NCBI RefSeq assembly: GCF_900177645.1
Contig: NZ_FXAO01000003.1
Coordinates: 62,001 to 126,000, forward strand
Direction: 5' to 3'
Length of the DNA stretch: 64,000 bases
Origin: Arenibacter troitsensis
GTDB lineage: Bacteria; Bacteroidota; Bacteroidia; Flavobacteriales; Flavobacteriaceae
Every line of letters begins with the position of its first letter. Within the stretch, counting starts at the first letter, position 1. Under the pieces are notes generated by a model, which was not told the DNA's origin, made no database searches, and worked only from the letters and a program-made list of their open reading frames with translations. Of the stretch, positions 48,085-56,240 are shown piece after piece. A program made the translations under genes and the position numbers.

Positions 48085-49179
48085 CTAATCTTTTGGAAAT
48101 AAGCTCCTGTCCAATCCAGGTATAAGTTTTAGCGCATTCTTGTAGTATAACTTTTTTAGCACTTCATCCGGCAAGTCCATGCCGTACATGGCCCAAAAGG
48201 CGTGGTATTTCTTGTGGTATGGAAAATATTCATCATCGGATTCCAGCACTCTAAAATAGGTTGGGAATTCTTCCGGTTTCCAACTATCCTTTCCAAACAG
48301 GACGCGATCCTGATATTTCACAAAAAATTTATGGGCATTTTTCGGTTGTCGGCCCAATTCCGCAATAATAGCTCCAATACCAACATACATATTGGGCATT
48401 TCGTCCATTAAACGGGCCAAGGTACCCAAATCATTGGCGTACCATCCCATATGGGCATTTATAAATTTGGTGTTTGGGTGCTTTTTGAACATTCTGTGCT
48501 GCTCCCCAATAATCTGTTCCCATGAAGCCGGGTCTGTTGCCGAGCGCTTTCTCCTAGGGTGTGTCTTTAATTCCAGCCATCTTTCGTTATCGGAGTTTAC
48601 CTCATCCCAGAAAGGTTTGGGATCTGCTGAGTGGATTAGGACCGGTACGCCCAATTCCCCACATTTTTCCCAAATGGCACTTAAACGGTCGTCATCTACG
48701 GCCAAGCGTTTTCCAGAGACATCTTTATCCCGCAGCCCTAGACTTTTATACACCTTAAGCCCCTTGGCACCGTTCTTTATATCGGCTTCCAACTGTGCCA
48801 CGGCCTTCTCGGACCATCCCGGTTTGCCAACCCCGTCAAAATCTACATTGGCAAAGACCGCAAATCTGTTGGGGTAGTGATCCTTTATGTTCTCTAGGGA
48901 TTGTTTTATTCTTTCCCCAGATCCACCACTAAGGTTTACCATGATGGCCAAGTTTAGCTTATCCATATCGGCAATTAGCAAGGAGAGGTCCTGTGTCGGC
49001 ATCTGGTACTGATGACCATGAACATCTATAAACGGGAATTTGGCCCTATGTATTTCCTTTCCAGGTACTTTCAGGGTTGAAACGGGATTGTATTCCTCGA
49101 AGCTCATGTTTTGGGACATCGCTTCATTGGAAAAGGCTAAAAACAAAATACAAAGTGGGACTAAATTCTTTAAAATCAT
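48085..49179 (-). CDS. Exported amidohydrolase-family protein
   Basis: A 364-residue member of the amidohydrolase_2 group (TIM-barrel metal hydrolases or decarboxylases). A signal peptide (LFLAFSNEAMS) is followed by the metal motif DVHGHQYQ, VNLSGGSG, then VLIHSADP, the strand FINAHMGWYAND and FGKDSWKPEE, whose Asp would be the final ligand. The first motif is HGH rather than the more usual HxH/D spacing, but the residues can still bind metal. The gene lies 190 bases downstream of the molybdenum-cofactor operon on the same strand and is probably separate. Confidence 0.82.
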   Translation of the reverse strand: MILKNLVPLCILFLAFSNEAMSQNMSFEEYNPVSTLKVPGKEIHRAKFPFIDVHGHQYQMPTQDLSLLIADMDKLNLAIMVNLSGGSGERIKQSLENIKDHYPNRFAVFANVDFDGVGKPGWSEKAVAQLEADIKNGAKGLKVYKSLGLRDKDVSGKRLAVDDDRLSAIWEKCGELGVPVLIHSADPKPFWDEVNSDNERWLELKTHPRRKRSATDPASWEQIIGEQHRMFKKHPNTKFINAHMGWYANDLGTLARLMDEMPNMYVGIGAIIAELGRQPKNAHKFFVKYQDRVLFGKDSWKPEEFPTYFRVLESDDEYFPYHKKYHAFWAMYGMDLPDEVLKKLYYKNALKLIPGLDRSLFPKD

Positions 49180-49329
49180 TATATCATTAAATTAGATTCT
49201 AAATTTATGTTATAAAGTGGACAACCTAAAGTTTGAAACTAAAAAAATATACAGAACATGAATTCTATGGCAGTGGTGTAACAATTGTTGTTGTGTGGAC
49301 CTCTTATCTTTGTTCCTATTCTTACCCAC

Positions 49330-49358
49330 CTTGAACCTGAAACTAGAAACCTTGAAAC
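49330..49358. repeat. CTTGAAACCTG-type short repeat
   Basis: CTTGAACCTGAAACTAGAAACCTTGAAAC resembles the reverse complement of the sub-repeats in the 43.6-kb tandem block. Confidence 0.45.
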
Positions 49359-49368
49359 AGCCAGCGGT

Positions 49369-49974
49369 TCACAGTAAGCTCTTTTTCACCCGTTCATATT
49401 CTTCCAAGGTGTCAATGTCCAGCTCTTTTCCGTCCGCAGATATTCCCATAACATCATTCTGCTGGGTTTTGATAATTTCCCTAGCCCCGTAATCCGAATT
49501 CAATTCCAGCAGGGCTTTAAAATGGACTTTTCCAAAAATAGCGGGCACTCCTACCCTATAGTCATATTTGGTAGCCACAATGCTGTGTTTGGAATTGGAA
49601 AAATTATCTATCAGCCTATTTAAGTATTGCATATCCAACAATGGTTGGTCGGCCAACATCACTAAAATTCCATCATAGTCTGCGTCCTGTTCCAAAAGAT
49701 GCTTCGTGCCATAGGCAATGGAATTTCCCAGACCCAACTCCCAGTTGGGATTAAGGATCGATTCCGTACCTAAAAAATCGGTTACTTTCTTAATCTCTTG
49801 ATCATAGGCCCCTAATACCGTCAATATCTTGGTAGCCTTGGAGTTTTTTGCATTTTTAATGGCATTGCCTATAAAGGTACTGTCTCCCCACGGCAACAAT
49901 TGTTTTATGGCCTTCATGCGGGAGGAAGTACCCGCCGCCATGATCAAAAGAGCTATATTTAATTTTTTGGGCAT
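49369..49974 (-). CDS. MocA-like molybdenum-cofactor nucleotidyltransferase
   Basis: A 201-residue NTP transferase with the MobA/MocA fold. Its N-terminus has LLIMAAGTSSRMKAIKQLLPW, the pattern of MocA (CTP:molybdopterin cytidylyltransferase) rather than MobA, which has GGxSxRMGxDK. The middle has LVMLADQPLLD, a typical metal-binding Asp segment. CMP addition gives the MCD cofactor used by periplasmic or CO-dehydrogenase-type hydroxylases, which matches the exported hydroxylase at the start of this operon. Its start overlaps the xdhC stop by one base. Last gene of the operon. Confidence 0.8.
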   Translation of the reverse strand: MPKKLNIALLIMAAGTSSRMKAIKQLLPWGDSTFIGNAIKNAKNSKATKILTVLGAYDQEIKKVTDFLGTESILNPNWELGLGNSIAYGTKHLLEQDADYDGILVMLADQPLLDMQYLNRLIDNFSNSKHSIVATKYDYRVGVPAIFGKVHFKALLELNSDYGAREIIKTQQNDVMGISADGKELDIDTLEEYERVKKSLL

Positions 49975-50984
49975 TAATCGTGAATCCCGGTTTCTTTATT
50001 CTTGAGGAGCATAGGTTCCTTTTTTCTAACAACCGCTAAAATTTCGGCTACAATGGAAATGGCAATCTCCTGCGGGGTCTCGGCACCAATATTGAGTCCG
50101 GCCGGTCCGTGGATTCCATCAAGGAAGTCGTACGAGATCTCCGGGCTTAATTCCATGAGTTCCCCAAATAGTTTTTCCCTTCTCCTATAAGGACCTAAAA
50201 GTCCTAAGTATATAGGTTTTGAATCCTTTAAGGTCAACAAATACTTTAAGTCTTTGGAATAGCTGTGGTTCATTAGAATAATGGCGGTATGCTGATCTAC
50301 TTCGCCCAACGGAAAGTGCTCCGGTAAGATGCCCAAAAAGTCATGGGCACCTTCAAAATCCAAAATATTTTTTTCCTCGGATGGGTCGGCTACAACGGTT
50401 ACCTCCCAACCGGCCATAGCGGCAAAGCTACATAACTGTACTGTATCATGCTCGGCTCCGATAATGAATAGTTTAAAACAGGGTTTCATGTTTTGCTCAA
50501 AGGCCTCGAGCTCTTCATGCGGATGGAATCCGGGCAGGATGGGTAATTCTTCTGGGCCAAATACAACCGTTGAGCCATAATCGGCATTGGGGCCCTCTTT
50601 TTTTTCAAAAAATGACCGAATTTTAAAATGCTTTCTTGTTGCTAAGGTTTTTTCAAAGGTTTCCAAGAATTGCTTGTCCGGTCTAAAGGCTTCCAGTAAA
50701 ATATACAGAACACCCTCGCATCCAAGTCGATATCGACCGTCATAGGTCATTATTTTCGATATTTCATCGGCAAAAACGGACTGTGCCTGCCTTACTACCT
50801 CCTTTTCAACACATCCGCCACTTACGGCACCTATCATGTGTCCGTCTTCCAATATCAACATGCTTACCCCTGGTCTTCTGTATGAGGATCCATCCAATGC
50901 CACCACAGTAGCTAGAACACATTTTAAGCCCTTAGAAGTGGCCGCCTGATATTCCCGTATAATTTTTTTGAATTCGTGTGTCAT
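49974..50984 (-). CDS. XdhC/CoxI-family maturation protein
   Basis: A 336-residue protein of the XdhC/CoxI family, which inserts the sulfurated molybdenum cofactor into xanthine-dehydrogenase-type enzymes. The XdhC N-terminal domain has GSSYRRPGVSMLI and GAVSGGCVEKEV, and the Rossmann-like C-terminal domain has LFIIGAEHDTVQLCSFA and GLLGPYRRREKL, with the closing GLNIGAETPQEIAISIVAEILA. It is 2 bases after the moeA stop and 1 base overlapping the MocA-like start. This supports operation with the hydroxylase at 56.2-59.0 kb. Confidence 0.9.
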   Translation of the reverse strand: MTHEFKKIIREYQAATSKGLKCVLATVVALDGSSYRRPGVSMLILEDGHMIGAVSGGCVEKEVVRQAQSVFADEISKIMTYDGRYRLGCEGVLYILLEAFRPDKQFLETFEKTLATRKHFKIRSFFEKKEGPNADYGSTVVFGPEELPILPGFHPHEELEAFEQNMKPCFKLFIIGAEHDTVQLCSFAAMAGWEVTVVADPSEEKNILDFEGAHDFLGILPEHFPLGEVDQHTAIILMNHSYSKDLKYLLTLKDSKPIYLGLLGPYRRREKLFGELMELSPEISYDFLDGIHGPAGLNIGAETPQEIAISIVAEILAVVRKKEPMLLKNKETGIHD

Positions 50985-50986
50985 AA

Positions 50987-52186
50987 TTATAGTAAATCTC
51001 TGGTAGGGACAAAAGGGACCAACTCCCCTACTTCATACACATCCATTTTGGGTTCGAGGATTATGAATCCATCCGTATGCACTAAACTGCACAGGTCGCC
51101 AGATCCATTCTCCTTTACAAGGGAAGCTGACAAATGCCCCTGGTTAAATCTTATTTTTACCCTTAACAACATTGTCAGATCCCCCTTTACGGCGACTGCT
51201 TCTTCTAAAATTACATCAATTTTAGGTATTTGAATGCCTAAGGAACGTCTCAGCCAATCCTTAAAATAAACATTATAATTTGCGAAGGTGGATACCGGAT
51301 TACCGGGAAACGAAAAAACCACGGTGTTGGTTTCTCGTTGGATTCCGAACCAAAATGGTTTCCCTGGCCTTTGGAATACCCCATGAAAAATCTTTTCCAC
51401 TCCCAATTCTTCCAAAACCTGTGGAAGAAAATCGAACTTGCCTTTGGATACCCCACCACTTAAAAGGACCGCATTATGCTTCTGTAATGTATTGTCAAGG
51501 GCCTTTTTCATACTGGATTTCTCATCTGGCAGATGGAGCTTGGTCGGTACTATACCTACTTTGAACAATGCTGAATAAAGGGTATGTATATTTGATTTTC
51601 GTATTTGGTGGGGCAAGGGAATCTCCTCTACCTCTACCAGTTCGTTGCCGGTGGACACAATGGCCACCTTGGGAAGTGCGCGCACCTTGACCGAAGCCAT
51701 GCCCACAGCCGCCAAAACACCTATTTCCGAAGCTGTTATTGTGCTGTATTTTTTTAAAACCAGATCCCCTTTTTGCTGATCACTTCCGCAAACATGAATA
51801 TCCTGCCCCCTTTTAGGGCTTTTGGTAAGGGTAGCCGATCCGTTTTCAATAACCAGATGTTCGTACATCACCACAGTATCCGCATTGTCGGGAACTACTG
51901 CCCCTGTCATTATTTCCACACAATTGGAAGTATCCATCAATGGTTGGGGAGGCATGCCGGCAGCCAACACTCCTTCTATTTTAAAAGTAGTCAGGCCTTT
52001 TTCAATGGCGTCATAATTTATGGCAATGCCGTCCTTGGTGGCCCTATTAAAAGGAGGGAAATTTCTATCGGCTACAATATCTTCGGCAAGGATTCTATCC
52101 ATAGCCGATTCCAGCAAAACCTGTTCATGGCCAAAGTCCTGATAAAGGTCCAATACTTTTTTATAAGCGTCTTTAAAGGAAATCAT
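50987..52186 (-). CDS. moeA: Molybdopterin molybdenumtransferase MoeA
   Basis: A 399-residue enzyme that inserts molybdate into adenylylated molybdopterin. Signature segments are FPPFNRATKDGIAINYDAI (the conserved NRSxxDG-like motif, here NRATKDG), VEIMTGAVVPDNADTVVMYE, IVSTGNELVE, LLSGGVSKGKFDF and FSFPGNPVSTFANY. The Asp of the N-terminal motif is kept. It sits between a ChbG-like gene and xdhC, with 31- and 2-base gaps. The ATG at 52186 was chosen over the GTG at 52195. Confidence 0.93.
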   Translation of the reverse strand: MISFKDAYKKVLDLYQDFGHEQVLLESAMDRILAEDIVADRNFPPFNRATKDGIAINYDAIEKGLTTFKIEGVLAAGMPPQPLMDTSNCVEIMTGAVVPDNADTVVMYEHLVIENGSATLTKSPKRGQDIHVCGSDQQKGDLVLKKYSTITASEIGVLAAVGMASVKVRALPKVAIVSTGNELVEVEEIPLPHQIRKSNIHTLYSALFKVGIVPTKLHLPDEKSSMKKALDNTLQKHNAVLLSGGVSKGKFDFLPQVLEELGVEKIFHGVFQRPGKPFWFGIQRETNTVVFSFPGNPVSTFANYNVYFKDWLRRSLGIQIPKIDVILEEAVAVKGDLTMLLRVKIRFNQGHLSASLVKENGSGDLCSLVHTDGFIILEPKMDVYEVGELVPFVPTRDLL

Positions 52187-52217
52187 GGAACACAAGTTAC
52201 AATTAAAAGGAGATTTG

Positions 52218-53084
52218 TTAAAGGGTTATCTTTTGTATTTCTCTCCAAGTTATGGGTTTAATGTTCCTTTCCTTAAGTAATTTGGCCGTATTGGGGTCGG
52301 TGAAGAAATCAAAATCCATTTGCCGCCATTGGGAACCAAAATTGGGATGGTCCACACAGACTTGTTTCATTTCCATATTATCAAAGGCAGTGTGAATCAA
52401 AATAACATTGAATCCGGCTTTTAGGTTGTTAATTTGTTGGGTATACCACTCATCCAATCCTATACTTTCCATCGCTTTTAAATTGCCTATATGTACTGCA
52501 TTTACTATGTTGTCCCCTTCCTGTAGCGAGAGGGGATTGCCCACCTCACTTAACAGCTGATCGCTTAAAAAAATAGGTAATTGGTATTCATGGCCCAATT
52601 CCCTGTAAACGGATAGAAGTTCCTTGGTGAGGCCCAAGGTGTACATATGGGAGTCCAGGTGGGTGGGATTTATTCCATTTGCCAATGCCCTATCAATTTG
52701 GGCCTTCAGCTCCTTTTTAACCTCTTGGGGTTTGGCGAATTTCTTTACCAACTCCCTTTTGGCGTGGAAAAAACCCTGCTTATCCACCAAGCTCGGTACC
52801 TCGGAATAGGGCAGTACCGGACCAAATTTATACTGTTTCCATTCAGAAGTCAGCGTTAAATGTATTCCACAGTCGTACTGCGGGTGGTGTTTGGCGAAAT
52901 TTGCCATATCCAAAAACCAAGGACAGGGGACCATTATGCTAAAGGAATTTACAATACCTGTTTCCAGGGCTTCTATGGTAGCGGCATTTTCTGAACATGA
53001 TAGTCCAGCATCATCGGCATGTACCATTAAAAGAACATCGTTCTTGCCGTACCCCAATCGCTCTAGGTCGTAATACTTGGCCAT
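52218..53084 (-). CDS. ChbG/YdjC-type carbohydrate deacetylase
   Basis: A 288-residue protein of the ChbG/HpnK family (metal-dependent de-N-acetylation of chito-oligosaccharides in the known members). The motifs are MVHADDAGLSCSEN, CGIHLTLTSEW, THLDSHMY and the C-terminal VILIHTAFDNMEM; the Asp-Asp and His residues are kept. It has no signal peptide, so it acts in the cytoplasm. It lies within the molybdenum-cofactor operon, 42 bases after moeB and 31 before moeA. It has no obvious role in that pathway. Confidence 0.82.
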   Translation of the reverse strand: MAKYYDLERLGYGKNDVLLMVHADDAGLSCSENAATIEALETGIVNSFSIMVPCPWFLDMANFAKHHPQYDCGIHLTLTSEWKQYKFGPVLPYSEVPSLVDKQGFFHAKRELVKKFAKPQEVKKELKAQIDRALANGINPTHLDSHMYTLGLTKELLSVYRELGHEYQLPIFLSDQLLSEVGNPLSLQEGDNIVNAVHIGNLKAMESIGLDEWYTQQINNLKAGFNVILIHTAFDNMEMKQVCVDHPNFGSQWRQMDFDFFTDPNTAKLLKERNIKPITWREIQKITL

Positions 53085-53126
53085 ATCGTTATTTGTTGTA
53101 GGTATTCCTAATAGAAAAAAATTGGT

Positions 53127-54203
53127 TTAATTGTGAAAGGCATGGAATCCATCCACTCCCCCAACTATATTATAAAGTTCCAGCTCAGGGTTTAATTCCT
53201 GCAACATTCTTACGGCCATATCACTTCTTTTTCCTGATTGGCAGAGAAGATAAATGGGTCTTTGGGAGTCCAGTTCATCTATACGCCCCTTTAATTCGTT
53301 CAAGGGAATATTGAGGCCTTTCACTTGGGGCAAAGAAAAATTTTCAAATTCCTCTGTCGTCCTAACATCGATTATTTGAATATGCTCTTGACCCTTCAAT
53401 TTTTTTTCAAATTCCTCTATACTTATGTTGTGGTGGATTTCGCAAACCTCTGCCCCATAGGACCTTAGTAGCTTTTTTATGGCTGCATTTTTCGGTTGTA
53501 GACTGAAATTAATAGTTTGATAATATTGGTGTAACCCATTGAACAACAATAGTTTGCCGCTCAACACTTCCCCTATTCCTGTAATTGCTTTTACGGCTTC
53601 CAATGCCTGAAGATTGCCTATGATACCTGGAATTATACCCAATACCCCATTGTCGTTGCAATTCGGAATTTCTTCCTGCTTGGGCATGTTGGGAAATAAA
53701 CATCTGTAGGTAGGACCACCTTGATAATTAAACACACTTAGTTGGCCTTCAAAGCCTTGTATGGCACCCGAAACAAATGGTTTTTTTAGGATTAAACAGG
53801 CATCGTTGATCAAATATCGGGTTGGGAAATTATCCGATCCATCTATCACTACATCAAACTCAGAAATGATTTCCAAGGCGTTGTGCTGGGCAATAAAGGT
53901 ATCAAACCTCTTAAAGTTCGTACTCGAATTTTGTAGTTTTAATCGTTCCAGTACTACCTCAATTTTTGGTCTTCCAAGATCTTCTTCCGTATACAATACC
54001 TGACGTTGAAGGTTGGTAATTTCAATAATATCCTGCTCAACTATACCAATCGTTCCAACTCCCATCGCATTCAGATACAAAAGTGCGGGAATTCCCAATC
54101 CCCCTGCACCAACCACTAAAATACTGGCGTCTTTTAGTTTTTGTTGGGCTTTTGGTCCAAAATCCCTTAAAACGGTCTGTCTTTGATATCTATTGAAGTC
54201 CAT
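53127..54203 (-). CDS. moeB: MoeB-like E1 adenylyltransferase with C-terminal rhodanese domain
   Basis: A 358-residue protein. The ThiF/MoeB domain (1-240) has the nucleotide motif VVGAGGLGIPALLYLNAMG, the Arg-rich NLQRQVLY and VIDGSDNFPTRYLINDAC. It adenylates the C-terminal Gly-Gly of MoaD. The rhodanese domain (260-358) has the active-site loop CQSGKRSDMA and would carry a persulfide. The zinc CxxC pairs of classical MoeB are not obvious. It is 44 bases after mobA and upstream of the ChbG-like gene. Confidence 0.9.
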   Translation of the reverse strand: MDFNRYQRQTVLRDFGPKAQQKLKDASILVVGAGGLGIPALLYLNAMGVGTIGIVEQDIIEITNLQRQVLYTEEDLGRPKIEVVLERLKLQNSSTNFKRFDTFIAQHNALEIISEFDVVIDGSDNFPTRYLINDACLILKKPFVSGAIQGFEGQLSVFNYQGGPTYRCLFPNMPKQEEIPNCNDNGVLGIIPGIIGNLQALEAVKAITGIGEVLSGKLLLFNGLHQYYQTINFSLQPKNAAIKKLLRSYGAEVCEIHHNISIEEFEKKLKGQEHIQIIDVRTTEEFENFSLPQVKGLNIPLNELKGRIDELDSQRPIYLLCQSGKRSDMAVRMLQELNPELELYNIVGGVDGFHAFHN

Positions 54204-54247
54204 CTGCAAATAACAATTCTATTTTTATGCCGCCATTAACCGTTCAA

Positions 54248-54847
54248 TTATTTTTCATTGGGGGTTAACTTTAGCAATACCTTTTCATAATCTTCCTTAA
54301 AGTTGGCGTTCCACAATACTTCTTCGTTCTCGGGAAACACCAATTTAATATCCTCATTGATCAAGAATTTCCGTGGACAAGTACCGGGCCCGTTTTCCAG
54401 ATAATCCAATGATTTTTTTAATCCTGCGGGTTCCCAAATAGCACAAAGGGGCTCTGGCAATCCACTTTTCCTAGTGGCAAAGGCAGTGGCCATTTTGTTC
54501 GGATTCCGTAGATTGATCAATTGTTCAAGTGCATCCTCATCCATTAAAGGCAGATCACAGGCCAAAACCAACCAAGCCACGTTTGGATTAAAATTGTGGG
54601 CACTTAATAGTCCGTTATAGGGGCCTTTAAATTTGTTTTGATCCACTATAAGGTTGTGATTTACAGAGAATTCCGAGGCCTGTTCTTCCCGGATGCTCAT
54701 ATAAGTATTGCCGCAAACCTTCTGCAGGAGTTGATATAAATATTCGCGTTGTGCAATGCCGTGGTATTCAATCAATCCCTTATCGGTTCCCATTCTGGTA
54801 CTTTTTCCACCGGAAAGTACTAGACCATATATTTTTGTGGAGCTCAT
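54248..54847 (-). CDS. mobA: Molybdenum cofactor guanylyltransferase MobA
   Basis: A 199-residue NTP transferase with the MobA signature LVLSGGKSTRMGTDKGLI and the metal-binding segment LVLACDLPLMDEDAL. It would attach GMP to give MGD. Its presence beside a MocA-like gene in the same operon means both dinucleotide forms could be made. It is 66 bases after moaA. Confidence 0.9.
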   Translation of the reverse strand: MSSTKIYGLVLSGGKSTRMGTDKGLIEYHGIAQREYLYQLLQKVCGNTYMSIREEQASEFSVNHNLIVDQNKFKGPYNGLLSAHNFNPNVAWLVLACDLPLMDEDALEQLINLRNPNKMATAFATRKSGLPEPLCAIWEPAGLKKSLDYLENGPGTCPRKFLINEDIKLVFPENEEVLWNANFKEDYEKVLLKLTPNEK

Positions 54848-54913
54848 TATTTGTAGATATTATTTATTTTCCACACCAAGAACACGTTTGTTCCTAGTAG
54901 TGTATATGGGGAA

Positions 54914-55897
54914 TTATCCTCCTATGGAGGTCATTGAATTTTCAAAAATTCCATCATATTTTTCCTGTTCCTCAAAACCAGTTTTGGATCGGCTGCCAAT
55001 AGACTTAAGGATATGCCCTTTAATTTCGGATTCCACATTGTCCCCTCTCATCACTTCCCTTAGATTCATTCTAGGTTTACCGTAGAGGCAGGTGATTACA
55101 TCGCCCGTGGCCGATATTCTTAGTCGATTACAACTCCCACAGAATGTTCTGGTAAAGGAGGGTATAATTCCAAAAGTGCCCTTGTGTCCTTTAATCTTGT
55201 AATTAATGGAGGTCGAGGTTTTGGGCGATTCCAGCTTTGTAATTTCTGGATATTCCGATTGAATATGGTCCAGTATTTTTTTATAGTCCCAAGTAATGCT
55301 GTTAAAGGACTTGGAACCACCATTGAATGGCATTTCTTCCAAAAACCGCACCGAAACCGGGTAATGTTTCATGACTTCGAGAATAGGAATTATATCCTGG
55401 GTATTCTGATTTTCGAGAGCTATAAAATTGATACGGACATTGAATCCTTCCGCTATCAATCGGATTAGATTGTTATATACGGTATCATATTGATTGCGTC
55501 TCGTTATCCGTTCAAAGGTATTCTTGTCAATGGCATCCAAACTAACATTGATGTTTTTGATGCCCAAGGTTTTTAATTCGGGAATATAGGGCCCTATCAA
55601 AGTGGCATTGGTGGTAATGGAAATATCGTTCAAACCTTCTAAAGTCGACAGTTTGCGCAATAATACCATTAGATCTTTCCTAACAAATGGTTCCCCACCT
55701 GTTATCCTTATTTTGTCTACGCCCTGCCCCACCATGATTTCACTTAGTTTACATAGTTCCTCTATGGTAAAAAGGGAGTCTTTTTCTGCAAAATTTATCC
55801 CTTCCGAAGGCATACAATAGTTGCACCGCAGATTACAACGATCGGTGACCGCCAGGCGCAGATAATTAATTTTCCTATTGTGATTGTCTATCAGCAT
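54914..55897 (-). CDS. moaA: GTP 3',8-cyclase MoaA
   Basis: A 327-residue radical-SAM enzyme, the first step of molybdopterin synthesis (GTP to 3',8-cyclo-GTP). The SAM-cluster motif is CNLRCNYC, with GGEPFVRKD next; the second 4Fe-4S site is FCGSCNRLR and the later VITCLYG. The C-terminus ends in Gly-Gly, which MoaA needs for activity. It starts at the ATG at 55897; the GTG at 55918 is a weaker alternative. It is 86 bases after moaD. Confidence 0.95.
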   Translation of the reverse strand: MLIDNHNRKINYLRLAVTDRCNLRCNYCMPSEGINFAEKDSLFTIEELCKLSEIMVGQGVDKIRITGGEPFVRKDLMVLLRKLSTLEGLNDISITTNATLIGPYIPELKTLGIKNINVSLDAIDKNTFERITRRNQYDTVYNNLIRLIAEGFNVRINFIALENQNTQDIIPILEVMKHYPVSVRFLEEMPFNGGSKSFNSITWDYKKILDHIQSEYPEITKLESPKTSTSINYKIKGHKGTFGIIPSFTRTFCGSCNRLRISATGDVITCLYGKPRMNLREVMRGDNVESEIKGHILKSIGSRSKTGFEEQEKYDGIFENSMTSIGG

Positions 55898-55983
55898 TTT
55901 TCCTCTTTTTTTTCTCACTATGTAAGCTTTGAATGCTCCTACGTTTGCCAGTTCCTTTTAGGCAAGCCCTTGAGGTAATTGAT

Positions 55984-56238
55984 TTATCCCCCGCTTACTG
56001 GTGGAATTAGTGCAATTTCATCAAAATTATCGATTATGGTATCATCATTTGCATAAGAATTATTCACAGCCACAGCCAAAGAAGATAATTTTTTCAATTC
56101 AGGGTACATTTTGCCCAAGTATTCCTTAAGCTCCTTAACAGTCTTGGATCTTTTCGATCCAAATTCGCTGGAGCTGGGCATGGACAAGGTTGAGCTTCCT
56201 ATAATGTCTTTTGTAACACCAAAAAGTAATATTGTCAT
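55984..56238 (-). CDS. moaD: MoaD/ThiS-type sulfur carrier
   Basis: An 84-residue beta-grasp protein that ends in the required Gly-Gly (ALIPPVSGG). The N-terminal strand MTILLFGVTKDIIG and the middle VNNSYANDDTIIDNFDEIALI are typical of MoaD. It carries sulfur to molybdopterin synthase after activation by MoeB. It starts 2 bases after the hydroxylase large-subunit stop, so they are co-transcribed. The partner MoaE is not in this window. Confidence 0.88.
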   Translation of the reverse strand: MTILLFGVTKDIIGSSTLSMPSSSEFGSKRSKTVKELKEYLGKMYPELKKLSSLAVAVNNSYANDDTIIDNFDEIALIPPVSGG

Positions 56239-56240
56239 AA

